The notes under the pieces are model-generated. The model was not told the DNA's origin. It searched no databases and was given only the letters and a program-made list of their open reading frames with translations. Positions 11,342 to 22,358 of a DNA stretch of 64,000 bases are shown here, one piece after another; positions within the stretch are counted from its first letter, which is position 1; the number at the start of each line of letters is the position of its first letter. The translations under genes were made by a program, and so were the position numbers. This DNA is from Mya arenaria (lineage: Eukaryota; Mollusca; Bivalvia; Myida; Myidae): NCBI RefSeq assembly GCF_026914265.1, contig NC_069135.1:3117001-3181000 (forward strand), read 5' to 3'.

Positions 11342-14300
11342 ATGGTTGTTTCATCTATTCAGAACACAGTGAGTTTGGTTACTGGTGGTGCTTCTGGTTT
11401 GGGTCGGGCCACAGCCGAGCGGTTTGCACAGCTGGGGTCCCGTGTAGCAATTTTAGACCTGCCTTCTTCAGATGGGGAGAATGTTGCTGCACAGATCAAG
11501 GAAAAAACCAGCGGAGAATGCATTTTTACACCTGCTGATGTAAGACCTGGTTTTCATTGGAAAACATTTGAATATGGGTGATGATGCCTGAACAGTTAGC
11601 ATATTATCAGACTTTGAGTGAGATGCTCCTGGGTTACATTCCTGTTCAGGGTTTTGTTGATGATAAGTTCTGCCTATGATATCACTCACGAATGGTAAAT
11701 GGTTCTCTCTCGCATGCAATTAGCAGTGTGTAAAAGCTATCCTGTTCGAATATGTACAGAGCTCCCATGTATGAAAATTGTTGATCATTGAGTTGCATAA
11801 ATAAATTTTCTACCTTAGAAGTTTGTACACTTAAGAGTTTTACTCTCAACAGTGTGCGATTGTCAGGTTTCATTTAGGAGATGGACAACATGATTTGGCT
11901 GTTCGATTCCACTGTCTACTACTTCTGAAAACCTTCTTTCAAAAAATACTTACTGACTTACCCCTTTGAAATTTGTATTTAAGATCAAAAATTGATTATG
12001 GTTGCTAATAAATTATTGACCTTTGATATTCAATAAAAAAAAGTCAAAATAATTACATTTGGAACCCACTTGTTGGCCAATAAATCGACCCATTTCTTTA
12101 GTATTTTGGAATTAAAAAGCTCTTGTGCTCTTATTAGTTATGTATAAACTCTGTGGTTACATGTACTTTCCTTTGTTTTGGTAATGCGGACATAGTAAAT
12201 ACAAAGAAGATATTATGATAGGATGCTTTTCTGGTGACCTGCAATTCTTTTTTTTTTTTACCATTTCAATTTTATTTAAATACTTTCTGTCAAATTTCCA
12301 TACTTGGAATAGCTGGCTCGTATACATATGTTACATACTTATGTGTATTGAAGTAAAGAGAGGCTTCTCCATCATTACAAGTCAGCAGTTGAAGATTTCA
12401 CTTTACTGAGCAAAATAACTAGAACATGTTTTATATCTTGGCAACATAAATAAATTGGTAATACGAAGACAATGATTTCATTTCATCATCTATGCATTGG
12501 CAATATAAGGTATATAAGCCAGGATTTTACTGTGAGTACCAGTTAGTCTGAATTGGAACTCTGAAGAAGGATCATGTTAGTTTATTTTGTGTAGATAGCT
12601 AGTGGGACTCTGAAGAGTCAACATGGTTACAGCAAAGGTAACTAGTGGTATTCAGGGATTTCCTCTTAATCACTGCGAAAGTGCAGGGGTTTTATGATGA
12701 CTCTTGTTACTGAAGAAATACCATGTATCCTGGAACTTTTGGCCATGTTATAAATATATCTGTAATCTGCCTTGTTGACACAATCCTTGTGGCCGAACAC
12801 ACCTATAGGCTTTGATATACATTACCAGAGGCTGGGAACTAGTGATGCTTTGTGCTATATTACAGTTGTGCAGTAATTCTTATCAAAACTGGATTGACAA
12901 CTTTCATATGTCGCACATATGAACATTTATGTAGAGTAAACAGAACAGATGAAACAAGTTTAATGGGCTTTTAAATTGATGAAAAGAACAGCTTGTTTCA
13001 TAAATTTTATTGAACTTTTAAACCGAAAATTTTACAGAAAGGAGACTTTTATGATTACATTGATGAACCGTCCACATTTCGATGTCATCCATTTCTGTCC
13101 TTCACTTTAGTATAACAAGCTTTATTCTTAGAAATTTGGGTCAAATGAGTTTATTTTTTCAACATTTCTTGCTGTGTCTTAATAAAATCATAATTTATAT
13201 ACATGTTCCGGTACTCATAAAATATTATAAGATGACGTCAAACAATATCAAGAATGTCTACAAATTACATAACAATTGAATAAGTGTTTGAATTCCATCC
13301 AGTGTATTGTTTTTGCAATGTGGGTATCGGGTGAAAATGTCTTTGAACAAAAAACATTTCACTAAATGTACAGATGTTTGTACATGTACAGTCTATTTAC
13401 ACAAATTAATCATAAAATCATCTTTGTACATGTGCAGCCTTGAAAATTCTTTTTTTTAAACAGGTAACAAGTGAGTCTGATGTTTCGTCAGTGATTGACA
13501 AGATCAGTGAGAAATATGGAGCCCTACACAATGTGATCAACTGTGCTGGCATAGGTGTGGCTCGCAGGACTATTAACTTTGGGAGAAAGGAGACTCACTC
13601 ACTCGAGCTCTTCAACAGAGTCCTTTTGGTTTGTGAAGTTCTACTCTAAAATTTGCATACTATAATCTTGATGAATAGGTTCATCATTTCATGTCATATC
13701 CTGTTTTTCTCCTATGACCTTGATTTCATACACTAATTTAATACTGTATTGTTATTGTATCAATTGGGATTTTAGCTAAGGGTCATGGAAGGGTGCTGCA
13801 CCCTGTCCTTTTTTTGGTAACACCCTTCTGCCCTCATTGGGACCAGCATGGGCTCCCTTCTGCCAGAGAATTTAATGCTTAAGACTAAATATAAGTATTT
13901 TTTAATTTGAAACCTATAATAAGATTATAAATACATACTAACTTAACGTATTATAATGTCATGGATATTTGTACAGTGTTTAAAACGATACAATAGAACA
14001 CATAGGAATGTAACTTTGCATGTTTGTATCTGCTGTTGTACCTACTGTTTTGAATAAACGAAAGTGTTATAAACACAATTCCTAAGATTCTTAATGAAAT
14101 TCATAATGTTCAAAAAATTCTGAGCCCAATATATTATGCCCTTTTCTACCTTGTCCCTCTTCTGCAGCACCCTGACCTTACTAAAACCTGGCTAAAACCC
14201 TATATCAGTTGAAATTCTTGCTTTGACTGTTTTTCTATGGTACTTAAAGAGTTATATATACACTAGTTATATTCTAGCTGACATTCTGGTTATATAATAG

Positions 14301-16673
14301 AAGCTTGAATAACCTGTACAAAATATAATGTTTCAGACAAACGTCGGTGGTACATTTAATGTCATCGCCAAGGCATGTCCTCTAATCAACGAGAATAAAC
14401 CTCTGAATGAAGATAATTGCCTGGGCTGCATCATTAACACATCCAGCATTGCAGCATTTGACGGACAGATTGGTAAAACAGCTCTTTACTTAAAAATAAA
14501 TGATATAAACTATACTTGAGGGTTTATGAAAAGGAGCAGGGCCTTCTTACCAGTTACAGGGAAGACATCCTAGCTCTTATTATGGAAAAAAACAACACAT
14601 TTTTTGCGGGTTTTGGGGAGGACAATTTAGATTTACAAATTGAATAAGATATAAAAAAACAGGAAATGTGTCACTCAGAAACATCATTAAATGTATCTTG
14701 AGATTCTCATTATATATATAAAAAAAAATCTTTTTGGCCCTTAGGGAAGAAGCTGGGTATCTCACTGTATCACCATATGACGGGTGAGGTTGGTCTAGTG
14801 GTATAGGTGTCAGCCTCTCACCCAAGAGTTTGATCCCCACCAGAGGTACTTTCTCATGGCCTTTTTAAATGGACACAGTAGATGGACTAGAGTGATTCTA
14901 TAAGCTATTGGTTTTCGTGCAATGGAGCAAAAAGAAATTAGCATAGCTAAACTCTAAATAAAGACAGATCTCATTTAGGAGAAGTGCAGTGCACAGGAAC
15001 CATAACTCTGCACTCCTTTGTTGAAAGGTGAAGTTGATAATGGTTTTTATTTGATAGGGCATATAACAGTCTGTTATTGCTCTTGTTAAAATATACATAT
15101 GATAGTATGTATTTGATAGTAGATATATACATGTATTGGCTGGTCTGAGGAGTGCACCATTGATAGCATTGACTTGACATACTGGTATATGTTTTGTGCT
15201 TCTGATAAGTAAGCACCGTTGATGCCATTAATGTACATGATTGTGTTATATGTCTGATGAGTACAAACCATTGTTACAGTTGTGTAATACAGATTGTGTA
15301 TTATAAAGATAAAAAACAGTCCTTATATCTATAGGCCAGGTAGCATACTCTGCCAGTAAAGGGGCGATTGCAGCCATGACATTACCAATAGCCAGAGATC
15401 TATCTATACGAGGCATCAGATGTGTAACCATTGCCCCAGGTAAGTGAACCATGACATTGCCAGTGGCCAGAGATCTGTCTATATTAGGCATCAGATGTGT
15501 TAACAGTAACTCTTTTTCAGCTTATCATAGAGTAATTTCCCTTTGTTACTTTTTCATGTCTGAAGTAAAAATAGAAAACAACTATTTTTATTAAAATTCA
15601 TACGATCGGAAAGCTTAATGAGAGGAAGTGCAGTGTACAAGAACAATAACTGCTTTTCAGCTAATACAGAGTTAATGCCCTTCGTTATTTTTTTATGTAA
15701 GCAGTGTTACTTCTTAATTACTGCATGGATTTTAATTAAACAACACACATTGGATAAGTATGATAAGTAGAAATACAGTGTACAATAACGATGGAGTGGC
15801 CTCTTTTCAAAGAAATAGTATAGCCATTCTGTACATGTAATCTTGATGTAAAGGTGATAATTAATGGAAGAATAAATAGACATGTATGTGAACATGCACT
15901 AGGGGCGTACATGGAGCATTTTGAATCGTTGAATGTACACATGAGCAAGTTATCAATTTGTGATGGTCTTTCACTAGTTTAGCCTCAATTGGTTTTATGA
16001 GGTGGGAGCAGGTGTGATGTCCCTTCCTCCAGGATTTGTTTTTAAAATACATGTACAGGTATAAAAGAACCATTTTTAATCATTCTTAACACCAGCATTT
16101 AGTGGAAATACAACAAACATTAACCCGTAAGAAGTTTTATGCTTATATATCCCTTAGCCTTATAGGTTTTATTCCTTATCTAAAGATTTCAGCATTGGCC
16201 ATCTCGGGGGGAACCTCAGCTGATTTGTATTCCTGGGTATACTGAGGTACGCTTCTGTATACGAGTGTAATATGAAAGCAGAATAATGCACAGAGTTGCT
16301 GGATATGTGATGATGATAACCATATTTACATGTACAATGTAGCTGAATAGGTGTGTGCTTATGGTAACTGAGTATTGCATGATTGTGAAAGTGGAGCAAT
16401 GTAATCAAGAGATGCTACTACACATATACCTGTATGTCCCTGTATGTGCCAATTAACTACATGTATGTACATTCCACTGCAGGCTTGTTCAAGACCCCGC
16501 TGCTGGAGTCACTGCCTGCGAAGGTGCAGAAGCAGCTGGCCACATTGGTCCCCTTCCCGACCCGTCTCGGAGACCCTGCCGAGTTTGCCCATCTGTGCCA
16601 GAGTATCGCCGAGAACCCCATGTTGAACGGCGAGGTCATCAGGCTTGATGGGGCCATTCGTATGTTGCCTTGA
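11342..16673 (+). CDS. HSD17B10: 3-hydroxyacyl-CoA dehydrogenase type-2 / 17-beta-HSD type 10, five exons
   Basis: Joined exons 11342-11539, 13464-13628, 14337-14472, 15335-15439 and 16483-16673 give an unbroken 264-aa protein, close to the 261 aa of human HSD17B10. All junctions are GT-AG and keep frame. The N-terminus carries the Rossmann NAD-binding motif TGGASGLG (residues 14-21). NCAG follows in exon 2. The catalytic set is Ser158 in INTSSIAAF, Tyr171 and Lys175 in YSASK, matching human Ser155, Tyr168 and Lys172. The C-terminus [18 protein letters not shown] is family-typical. In animals this NAD-dependent mitochondrial enzyme oxidises 3-hydroxyacyl-CoA in isoleucine and fatty-acid breakdown, acts on steroids, and is part of mitochondrial RNase P (known of the family, not shown here). 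Intron 4 opens with a diverged copy of the end of exon 4. Introns carry repeats, including a possible SINE at 14784. Confidence 0.96.
14784..14860 (+). mobile_element. tRNA-derived SINE head (possible)
   Basis: Within HSD17B10 intron 3, an A-box-like TGGTCTAGTGGTATAGG (from 14791) is followed by a B-box-like GAGTTTGATCCCC (from 14826). Together they resemble the internal pol III promoter of a tRNA. The spacing is shorter than in a real tRNA and no full cloverleaf is evident, so a SINE head or tRNA pseudogene is more likely than a working tRNA. Confidence 0.5.
15450..15503 (+). pseudogene. Partial duplicate of HSD17B10 exon 4 in the following intron
   Basis: The stretch beginning CATGACATTGCCAGTGGCC repeats the 3' part of exon 4, which begins CATGACATTACCAATAGCC at 15375. 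The offset is 75 bp and roughly one base in nine differs. It lacks an upstream acceptor of its own and breaks off before a donor, so it is unlikely to be used as an exon. Confidence 0.85.
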
Positions 16674-18946
16674 TGCTGTGGTCGCATTGGAGGATTTGGG
16701 ACTTCCTAGACATTACATGAATTTTGTGATCAAATACTTTTTAATACTGTCAACCTGTGAATAGTGCTAATGAGGAATGTCAGGACATTCTGTTTGGTCG
16801 TATACATGTGCATACATTGTTTTTTTAGTAAATTGTGGAGAAAAAATGTGCAACCCACAAATGGTTTTGTTTGATATAGCAAAGGCCAAAGAGGTTTACG
16901 TGTATATTCGTAAATGTAAAGTCAACTTTTTCTTTTGAACTTTAGCATTAATAGATGTTGTTGGATAAAATTTAAAGCCTTCAGTTGCATTTTTTACAAA
17001 TTGTGAATTACACTGCTATTAGTCCACTCATATTGTGACATAATCTCACTAAAATGTGCCCATTGTGTTGAAATTATAAAACAGTGCCCGATGAAACATA
17101 TTTAGGTAAATAAACAAAATGAGGACCCACTAAAATTTTGTCCAAGACAACCGCCAAAATCCTATATTGCCGCCAACTACCTTTAACAGTCTATATTTTG
17201 AAGTCAGAATAAACCATTAAATATAGAACGAGCAGTTTCACTAAAACTTTCTTGGTTCAGCCAATGTATGAATAGAAGTAATTAAATCTAAGATGATAAG
17301 GTATGTTTTAGTATAGATACAAAATTTAATCTTAAACATACCCTTGGTACATGCATGCATGGACCAAACCTCAATTGTTTACAAATCTACCTTTCATAAC
17401 AAATACATGTACTGGAGTATTTAGCCATTGGCTCTTAAATGTTACCTATTTGACATTTTCCTTTCTCTAACTTGACCATTTAACATACAATCTTAACTAA
17501 ACTTTTACTTTGGAGTTATGGCCCTTTTTTGTCAATTTTTTACCAAATTGACCATGTTCGCTTACAAGGGTCTGAAGCTATTTTCCATCATATCCTTATT
17601 AAACTTACTCGTGTATTTTCTGATCGAGCTTACTTCCAATATTAAATCATCTTGTCCTCTCCCATAACTTTAAAAAGTTTGGTGTCTTAACTTTTGTTTG
17701 TTTTAAAAGTTCCAACAACCAAGTGTACAAGAAGAAGCAATAGCTATGAAGTTATTTAAATTCAATATAAATTTAATCTTTATTCAAGCAATGGCATATG
17801 AGTCCAAATACATTTTAGAAAGTTCTAGTCAGTGTCACATGTGGATGTGTTTGTTTCGCAGAATATCCAAGGCATTCCAAGTGCTGTTGTCTGTTAAAAA
17901 GTCCCAGATCTGAAATGTCAATTACTAGTAAATGCCAATTATTACAAAATATATATTTTTTATATATACTGTATACCAGGTAACAATATTGGTTGTTATG
18001 CCATTTATGAACTTTTCACAAAGTTGCTGCAATTTACCGTTGCACAACATTTATTTATTGATTAAATTAAGCTATAATGCCAGTGTGATTTAAATTTTAT
18101 TCCAAAATACCACGTGTCTACAGCACTAGTGAGAATTGATTGGGAACATCAAATATTAAATTAAGAGATTGCGACATCAAAATATTAAACTACAAAAAAA
18201 AGGTGTCTGCTTTCTTCGCCATTGGCCTATCTCCATTCTTGATTATGTTTATAATGAAACAAAATTATGTAAATATGTGCAGTTTCAATGTTTTCTGACT
18301 TTTCATATCTTATTATCTTTCAAAGCACATATTTCCTTTTTTTCCCTGAAGTTACTGCAACATAATATCACAAGTTAAGGTGAATGTGAGTTGTATTAGA
18401 TATAGTGATCAAATATTGGTATAATAAACGTCAATTTTATGTCTTTATGTTCTTTTCAGCACAAACTATTTCAATTATGTTCTCAAAAACAATAATAAAA
18501 AAAAAATACCCCAGACACAATTTTGCCCATGTAAAGGCAATACTAATAATGATGAATAGATAAGGGTTTATTTATAAAGTATATCATATTGACACACTAA
18601 ACTAGGCATTTCATTCTCATGGCCAAAATCACTTGAATGTCAAAATGCAAATTTGACCAATATGGGCACATTAAAGCATAGGGTGGTTGATAACATTCAT
18701 TTATTTAGAAAAAATGAATTGCCTTCAGTTTTGCCCTATTGATATTTTATTATTTAAAAGAAAAAACTTGCACCAACAATATGGGGTTACAATTTATTCA
18801 AAATGGCACCTGAAGTCTGTCATACAGATCTTTCTAAATTGTACTTAAGATTAACACAAAATTGTGATTTGTATTAAAAAGCATGTTTGAGTCTGATATG
18901 GGGCTGCGATTTTCGCATTCTCTCAATGTGGATGGCAGTACTGCCA
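16674..18946 (+). other. HSD17B10 3' UTR and intergenic sequence
   Basis: AT-rich sequence with no further exon recognised. AATAAA-type poly(A) signals follow the stop codon, for example AAATAAACAAA near 17108 and GAATAAACC near 17207, so the transcript probably ends within about 550 bp. The open frame at 18169-18378 has no recognisable feature. Confidence 0.5.
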
Positions 18947-19294
18947 TTAAAGCTGCACTCTCACAGATTGAATGTTTCAACAACTTTTTTTATTTTTTTG
19001 TCCTGGAACAAGCAGTTTTTGGCGTAAATATCAGAAAACCAGTGATAGAAGACTGATGACAAAAGATCAGATCGCAGATGTTCATATTAACTCTCCAAAA
19101 TTGATGTTTTATACATTTTTCTTAAACGGTTTAAGCCACAAAACATTAAATTTGGAATGGAAATATAAAAACCTGCAATTTGATCTTTTGCCAACGGTCT
19201 TTCATCACTGGTGTGCAGATATTTTCGCAAAAAAATGTCAATTCCAAGACAAAAAAGTTGGAAAAACGGTAAATCTGTGAGAGTTCAGCTTTAA
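18947..19294. mobile_element. TIR element (MITE), TTAA-flanked
   Basis: About 350 bp bounded by inverted ends. The left end TTAAAGCTGCACTCTCACAG (18947) continues as ATT, and the right end (19271-19294) is its near-exact reverse complement, AATCTGTGAGAGTTCAGCTT then TAA. TTAA at both edges fits a piggyBac-type target duplication. The internal open frame at 18972-19280 is AT-rich and not protein-like, so this is a non-autonomous element. Confidence 0.85.
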
Positions 19295-19391
19295 GGTGGT
19301 CCTCGAGATTAGAGCGTAATACAGTTCATACAGATAACAAGAGTGAAGTGATCTTGAGAATCAAGCTAAACTAGTGAAATGAACTGGGCAT

Positions 19392-20198
19392 TCATTCATC
19401 CCTTTCTGAACTTTCAAATGCTATTGTGACCACGGACAGTATAATCTGAACATGATAAGCATGTTCCAAGACTTCTGTTGATGCACCGAGGGCATCTTCA
19501 GATGGTTCTGGGATCTCTGTAGTTTCTGCAACTTTATGACCATCTTCAACAGCATCTAAAATATATCCATAGAAAAGAGATTAATGAAATGTTGATTATT
19601 ATACAACTGAACTTTTTCTAAAAAACTGAACTTTTTCTAAAAATACCTAATCCGTTACCAATGGATACAAATGTTTGACCGACTCTGTTACTCTCCATTT
19701 GTTACCTGCGGATTATTTTATTCATATTATAACGAAGATATGAAGCAGACATGAAACCTATGACATTCACCTTTGACCTTAAATTAAACCTTTATCAAGC
19801 ACCCATGTAGTGTAGATTACAAATGTTGTCTTGATGTAGTGAACATTTCACCCAAGTTCCAGGGATTTAAGAGACTCGACAGATAAACTGACAGATGGGC
19901 ATCCACACCAAAGACTGACAGATGGGCGTCCACACCAAAAACAATATGTCTTCTCCTGCTTTGAAATGCGGAGAGATAATTCAAACTCAATAGGCAAGTG
20001 CATTGTTCAAAAACGTAAGTTTTTCAAACTGCAACCTAGTTTGAGCTTCAGTCTATATTATATACCTGTATAATAGAGGGTTGGGTGGAAGTCTTGGGCC
20101 AGAATCCGTTCACTGTCCGCATGGCTGGTATGGTGCATGTCCATTTGGATCTTCACAATCATTTTTGGAAAGAGAACCATCAGCAGATAGTCCAGGTA
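19392..20198 (-). CDS. Last two exons of an unidentified minus-strand gene
   Basis: Minus-strand exon 20198-20066 has an acceptor (ATTTCAG) and a donor (ACAG then GTATAT). It encodes 44 codons starting YLDYLLMVLFPKMIVKI and continuing QMDMHHTSHADSERILAQ. It joins in frame (one-base overhang) to a terminal exon 19555-19392, after TTTTAG, that encodes DAVEDGHKVAETTEIPEP and ends VTIAFESSERDE before TGA. Two exons that agree in strand, splice sites and phase, with protein-like composition, make a real gene end likely. I do not recognise the family. The first exon looks like a conserved amphipathic helical region and the tail is acidic and probably disordered. Upstream exons would lie to the right of 20198, perhaps beyond the piggyBac and foldback insertions and towards the EZH2 5' end. 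They were not found. Confidence 0.5.
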
Positions 20199-20439
20199 CT
20201 GAAATAGAGACTACAAAAAAATGTAACACAATGGGCATTTTAAAATGACTTTACCGCACAGGTCAAGTAACAGGTGAGTAAAAAAAATCAATAATTCTGT
20301 TTTTATTTTTTTTATTTTCTTATATCTGTTAAGTCCTCAATTTCAAATAAAATCCTTATGAAGGCAGTGGAAAGTTCTAAAACACTGTTAGATAAATTCT
20401 GCATGTAAAATTATACTTCATTCATTTGTTAACTCGTGT

Positions 20440-21390
20440 GTCCTTTACTCACAACTGCCAGATGTCTTTCACCTTCACTGTTTAAACTTGTTCTTAGTGT
20501 GATAGTTTCTAAAACAAGGTGCAAAACACAGAGCAACCTTGCAGTCAGGACACCAATAAGATGTTTGCACACGCTAAGTGTCTGCACGATCCTTTTTCTT
20601 TGGGTTGCAAACAATACAGTCCCGTAGTGGCCTCGCCCGTTTTGCTCCCTCTTTCGCCGGTATGTACGCTGGGAAGCATCTTGATGCCATTCTTGTTGGG
20701 ATTTCACTCAGCACTGGCCGTCCTCTCTTGACTTGTTTACTGGCTACATCCACAGCTTCCAACAGTGCACACGCTAGTGCGGAGCGGAATCTCTGGTGAT
20801 CTATCTTCTCCTTTTCGACTTGCGCAAACTTCCGATACAAAATGTAAGAGTTCACTGCCGCCATATTCATCAGGTAGAAGAATATCTTCCTCCACCACTT
20901 CTTGGACTTTCTGGTAAGACTGTTGTAGTGACCGATATGATCTAACAGATCGACATCTCCTTTATGTTCACAGTAATCAACAATACACTTCGTTTTCGTA
21001 ACATTGTCACCATTACGGTAATTCCTCTTTTCCAACAGGGCTATATTTGCCTCGTGAAAGTTATAGTCAGTATTGTAACATCTTGCTTCTCTTTATAGCG
21101 TATAGCTAAAAGATTATCCCTTCTCCTTAACACAACTTCACCTTCTTTCAATTTACTTTTGTTTTTTACAACCAAGGGCACACCTATTCTGTTGACTCGA
21201 AGAGTCCCACATGCATATGTCTTGCTACTCTCCAACTCATCAAAAAGCTCAGGTGAGCTATAGTTAATGTCCATGTGGACTTGATTTCCCTTTTGCAAGA
21301 GGCCACTCATTGCCATCAAGTTCATGGCAGTACATGATGTCTTGTTTAGGTGGTGAATGTCACCATTCAATGCGACTATGGTTTAAATTC
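20440..21390 (-). mobile_element. Decayed piggyBac transposase, C-terminal half
   Basis: The minus-strand frame 21370-21041 encodes HMDINYSSPELFDEL and TYACGTLRVNR, the piggyBac DDE region around its second Asp. After a stop codon (TAG, near 21045) the frame 21035-20574 continues with the family's CIVDYCEHKGDVDLLDHI block and SLTRKSKKWWRKIFFYLMN. A C-terminal cysteine region (CIVCNPKKKDRADT) follows. A further stop and a frameshift near 20560 break this tail; beyond it the sequence encodes ALCFAPCFRNYHTKNK. No N-terminal half and no TTAA-flanked inverted ends are seen, so this is a truncated, inactive PGBD4-like copy. It overlaps no host exon and may sit in an intron of the minus-strand gene ending at 19392. 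Confidence 0.9.
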
Positions 21391-21449
21391 AAATTGCATT
21401 ATTGTAAGAAGTAGTTTCGTGAGTTAATTTCTAAACTTCAAGATGCACT

Positions 21450-21580
21450 CAAATAAGATTTACCACAATTAATACAAATGTTTTAATATACCAAAAAGGA
21501 TGAATAAATGTCGAAAACAATAGTGATTAGTTGTTATGAAAGATAACGAGTTTTATTTGAAATAAAGGTGCAGAGAACAT
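21450..21580 (+). repeat. Dispersed repeat, copy 2 (partner at 7960-8095)
   Basis: Matches 7960-8095 in order and orientation: ACCACAATTAA, ATGTTTTAAT, GATGAATAAA, AACAATAGTG, TTATGAAAGATAACG and AAAGGTGCAGAGA. It lies between the piggyBac remnant and a GC-rich TIR element. Confidence 0.7.
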
Positions 21581-21616
21581 AGTATTTTTACCTTTTCAGA
21601 CGATAGTAAATGACAG

Positions 21617-21915
21617 TAATGCACCAGTCAGTTGTAACCACGGCCCCCAGGACCAGAGGTATACCGAGGATAGCGGGGATAATGGGCCGTGTTTTACCTT
21701 TCAGGCCCCGCAGTGCCGAGTGAATGCGTTGATTTTGTTTTCGCTCCGATAATAGCCCTACCTTCGTATCCCGGGGTGCGGGAGCATTTGGCGGGGATTT
21801 TACCAGCAGTTTGTCCCCACAGGCCGGGGATTTTACCCGGGATTGGCTGGACCGAAAGCCAAAGTCCCCGCTACTCCCCGGACCTAGTGGGCCGTGGTTA
21901 CTATTGACAGCATAA
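21617..21915. mobile_element. GC-rich TIR element, copy 1 (related to 60974-61284)
   Basis: Starts AATGCACCAGTCAGTTGTAA then CCACG, and ends GGGCCGTGGTTACTATTGACA, an imperfect reverse complement. The interior is GC-rich and contains GGCGGGGATTTTA and TTGGCTGGACCGAAAGCCAA. The same end sequence and interior words occur at 60974-61284. Open frames on both strands (21588-21935, 21689-21907) result from the composition. It is non-autonomous and somewhat decayed on the right. Confidence 0.75.
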
Positions 21916-22358
21916 ATGCATAAATATTTTAACACTCACCAATCATTTAATATTTTTGCTGTTCAGCTATTAAATACACGGTTAAAATCTTGTTATCAGT
22001 AATAAATATTTTCCATAAATGCATTATTAAGTAAGTAATTCAATGTTTATCACTCAAAATATATGTTTTTCAGACATGTGTATGTATTAATTTTGAATAA
22101 GATTGTCACTTTTTAAAAACATCTCGATAGCGCGCTCGATTCATCGAGTTTTTATAAACTGTTGTCTGCTGCTTGCATGGACAAAAGATACGGAAGAAAG
22201 GGTACATGTTGTTGTGTTTACAAGTACTGAAATGCTCTGTTTGACCTAAAGCAGTAAATATTCTTTCAAAAGATACAAGAATGGGAAATTTCAAAGACTC
22301 TTTGTATTTTTTTACACTTATACATCGTGTTTTCATTGAATGACTTTCGTACCCATTT

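Noticed and set aside
22106-22336. Minus-strand 76-codon frame with several cysteines
   Set aside because: No domain, no supporting splice sites and an AT-rich composition like the surrounding non-coding sequence.
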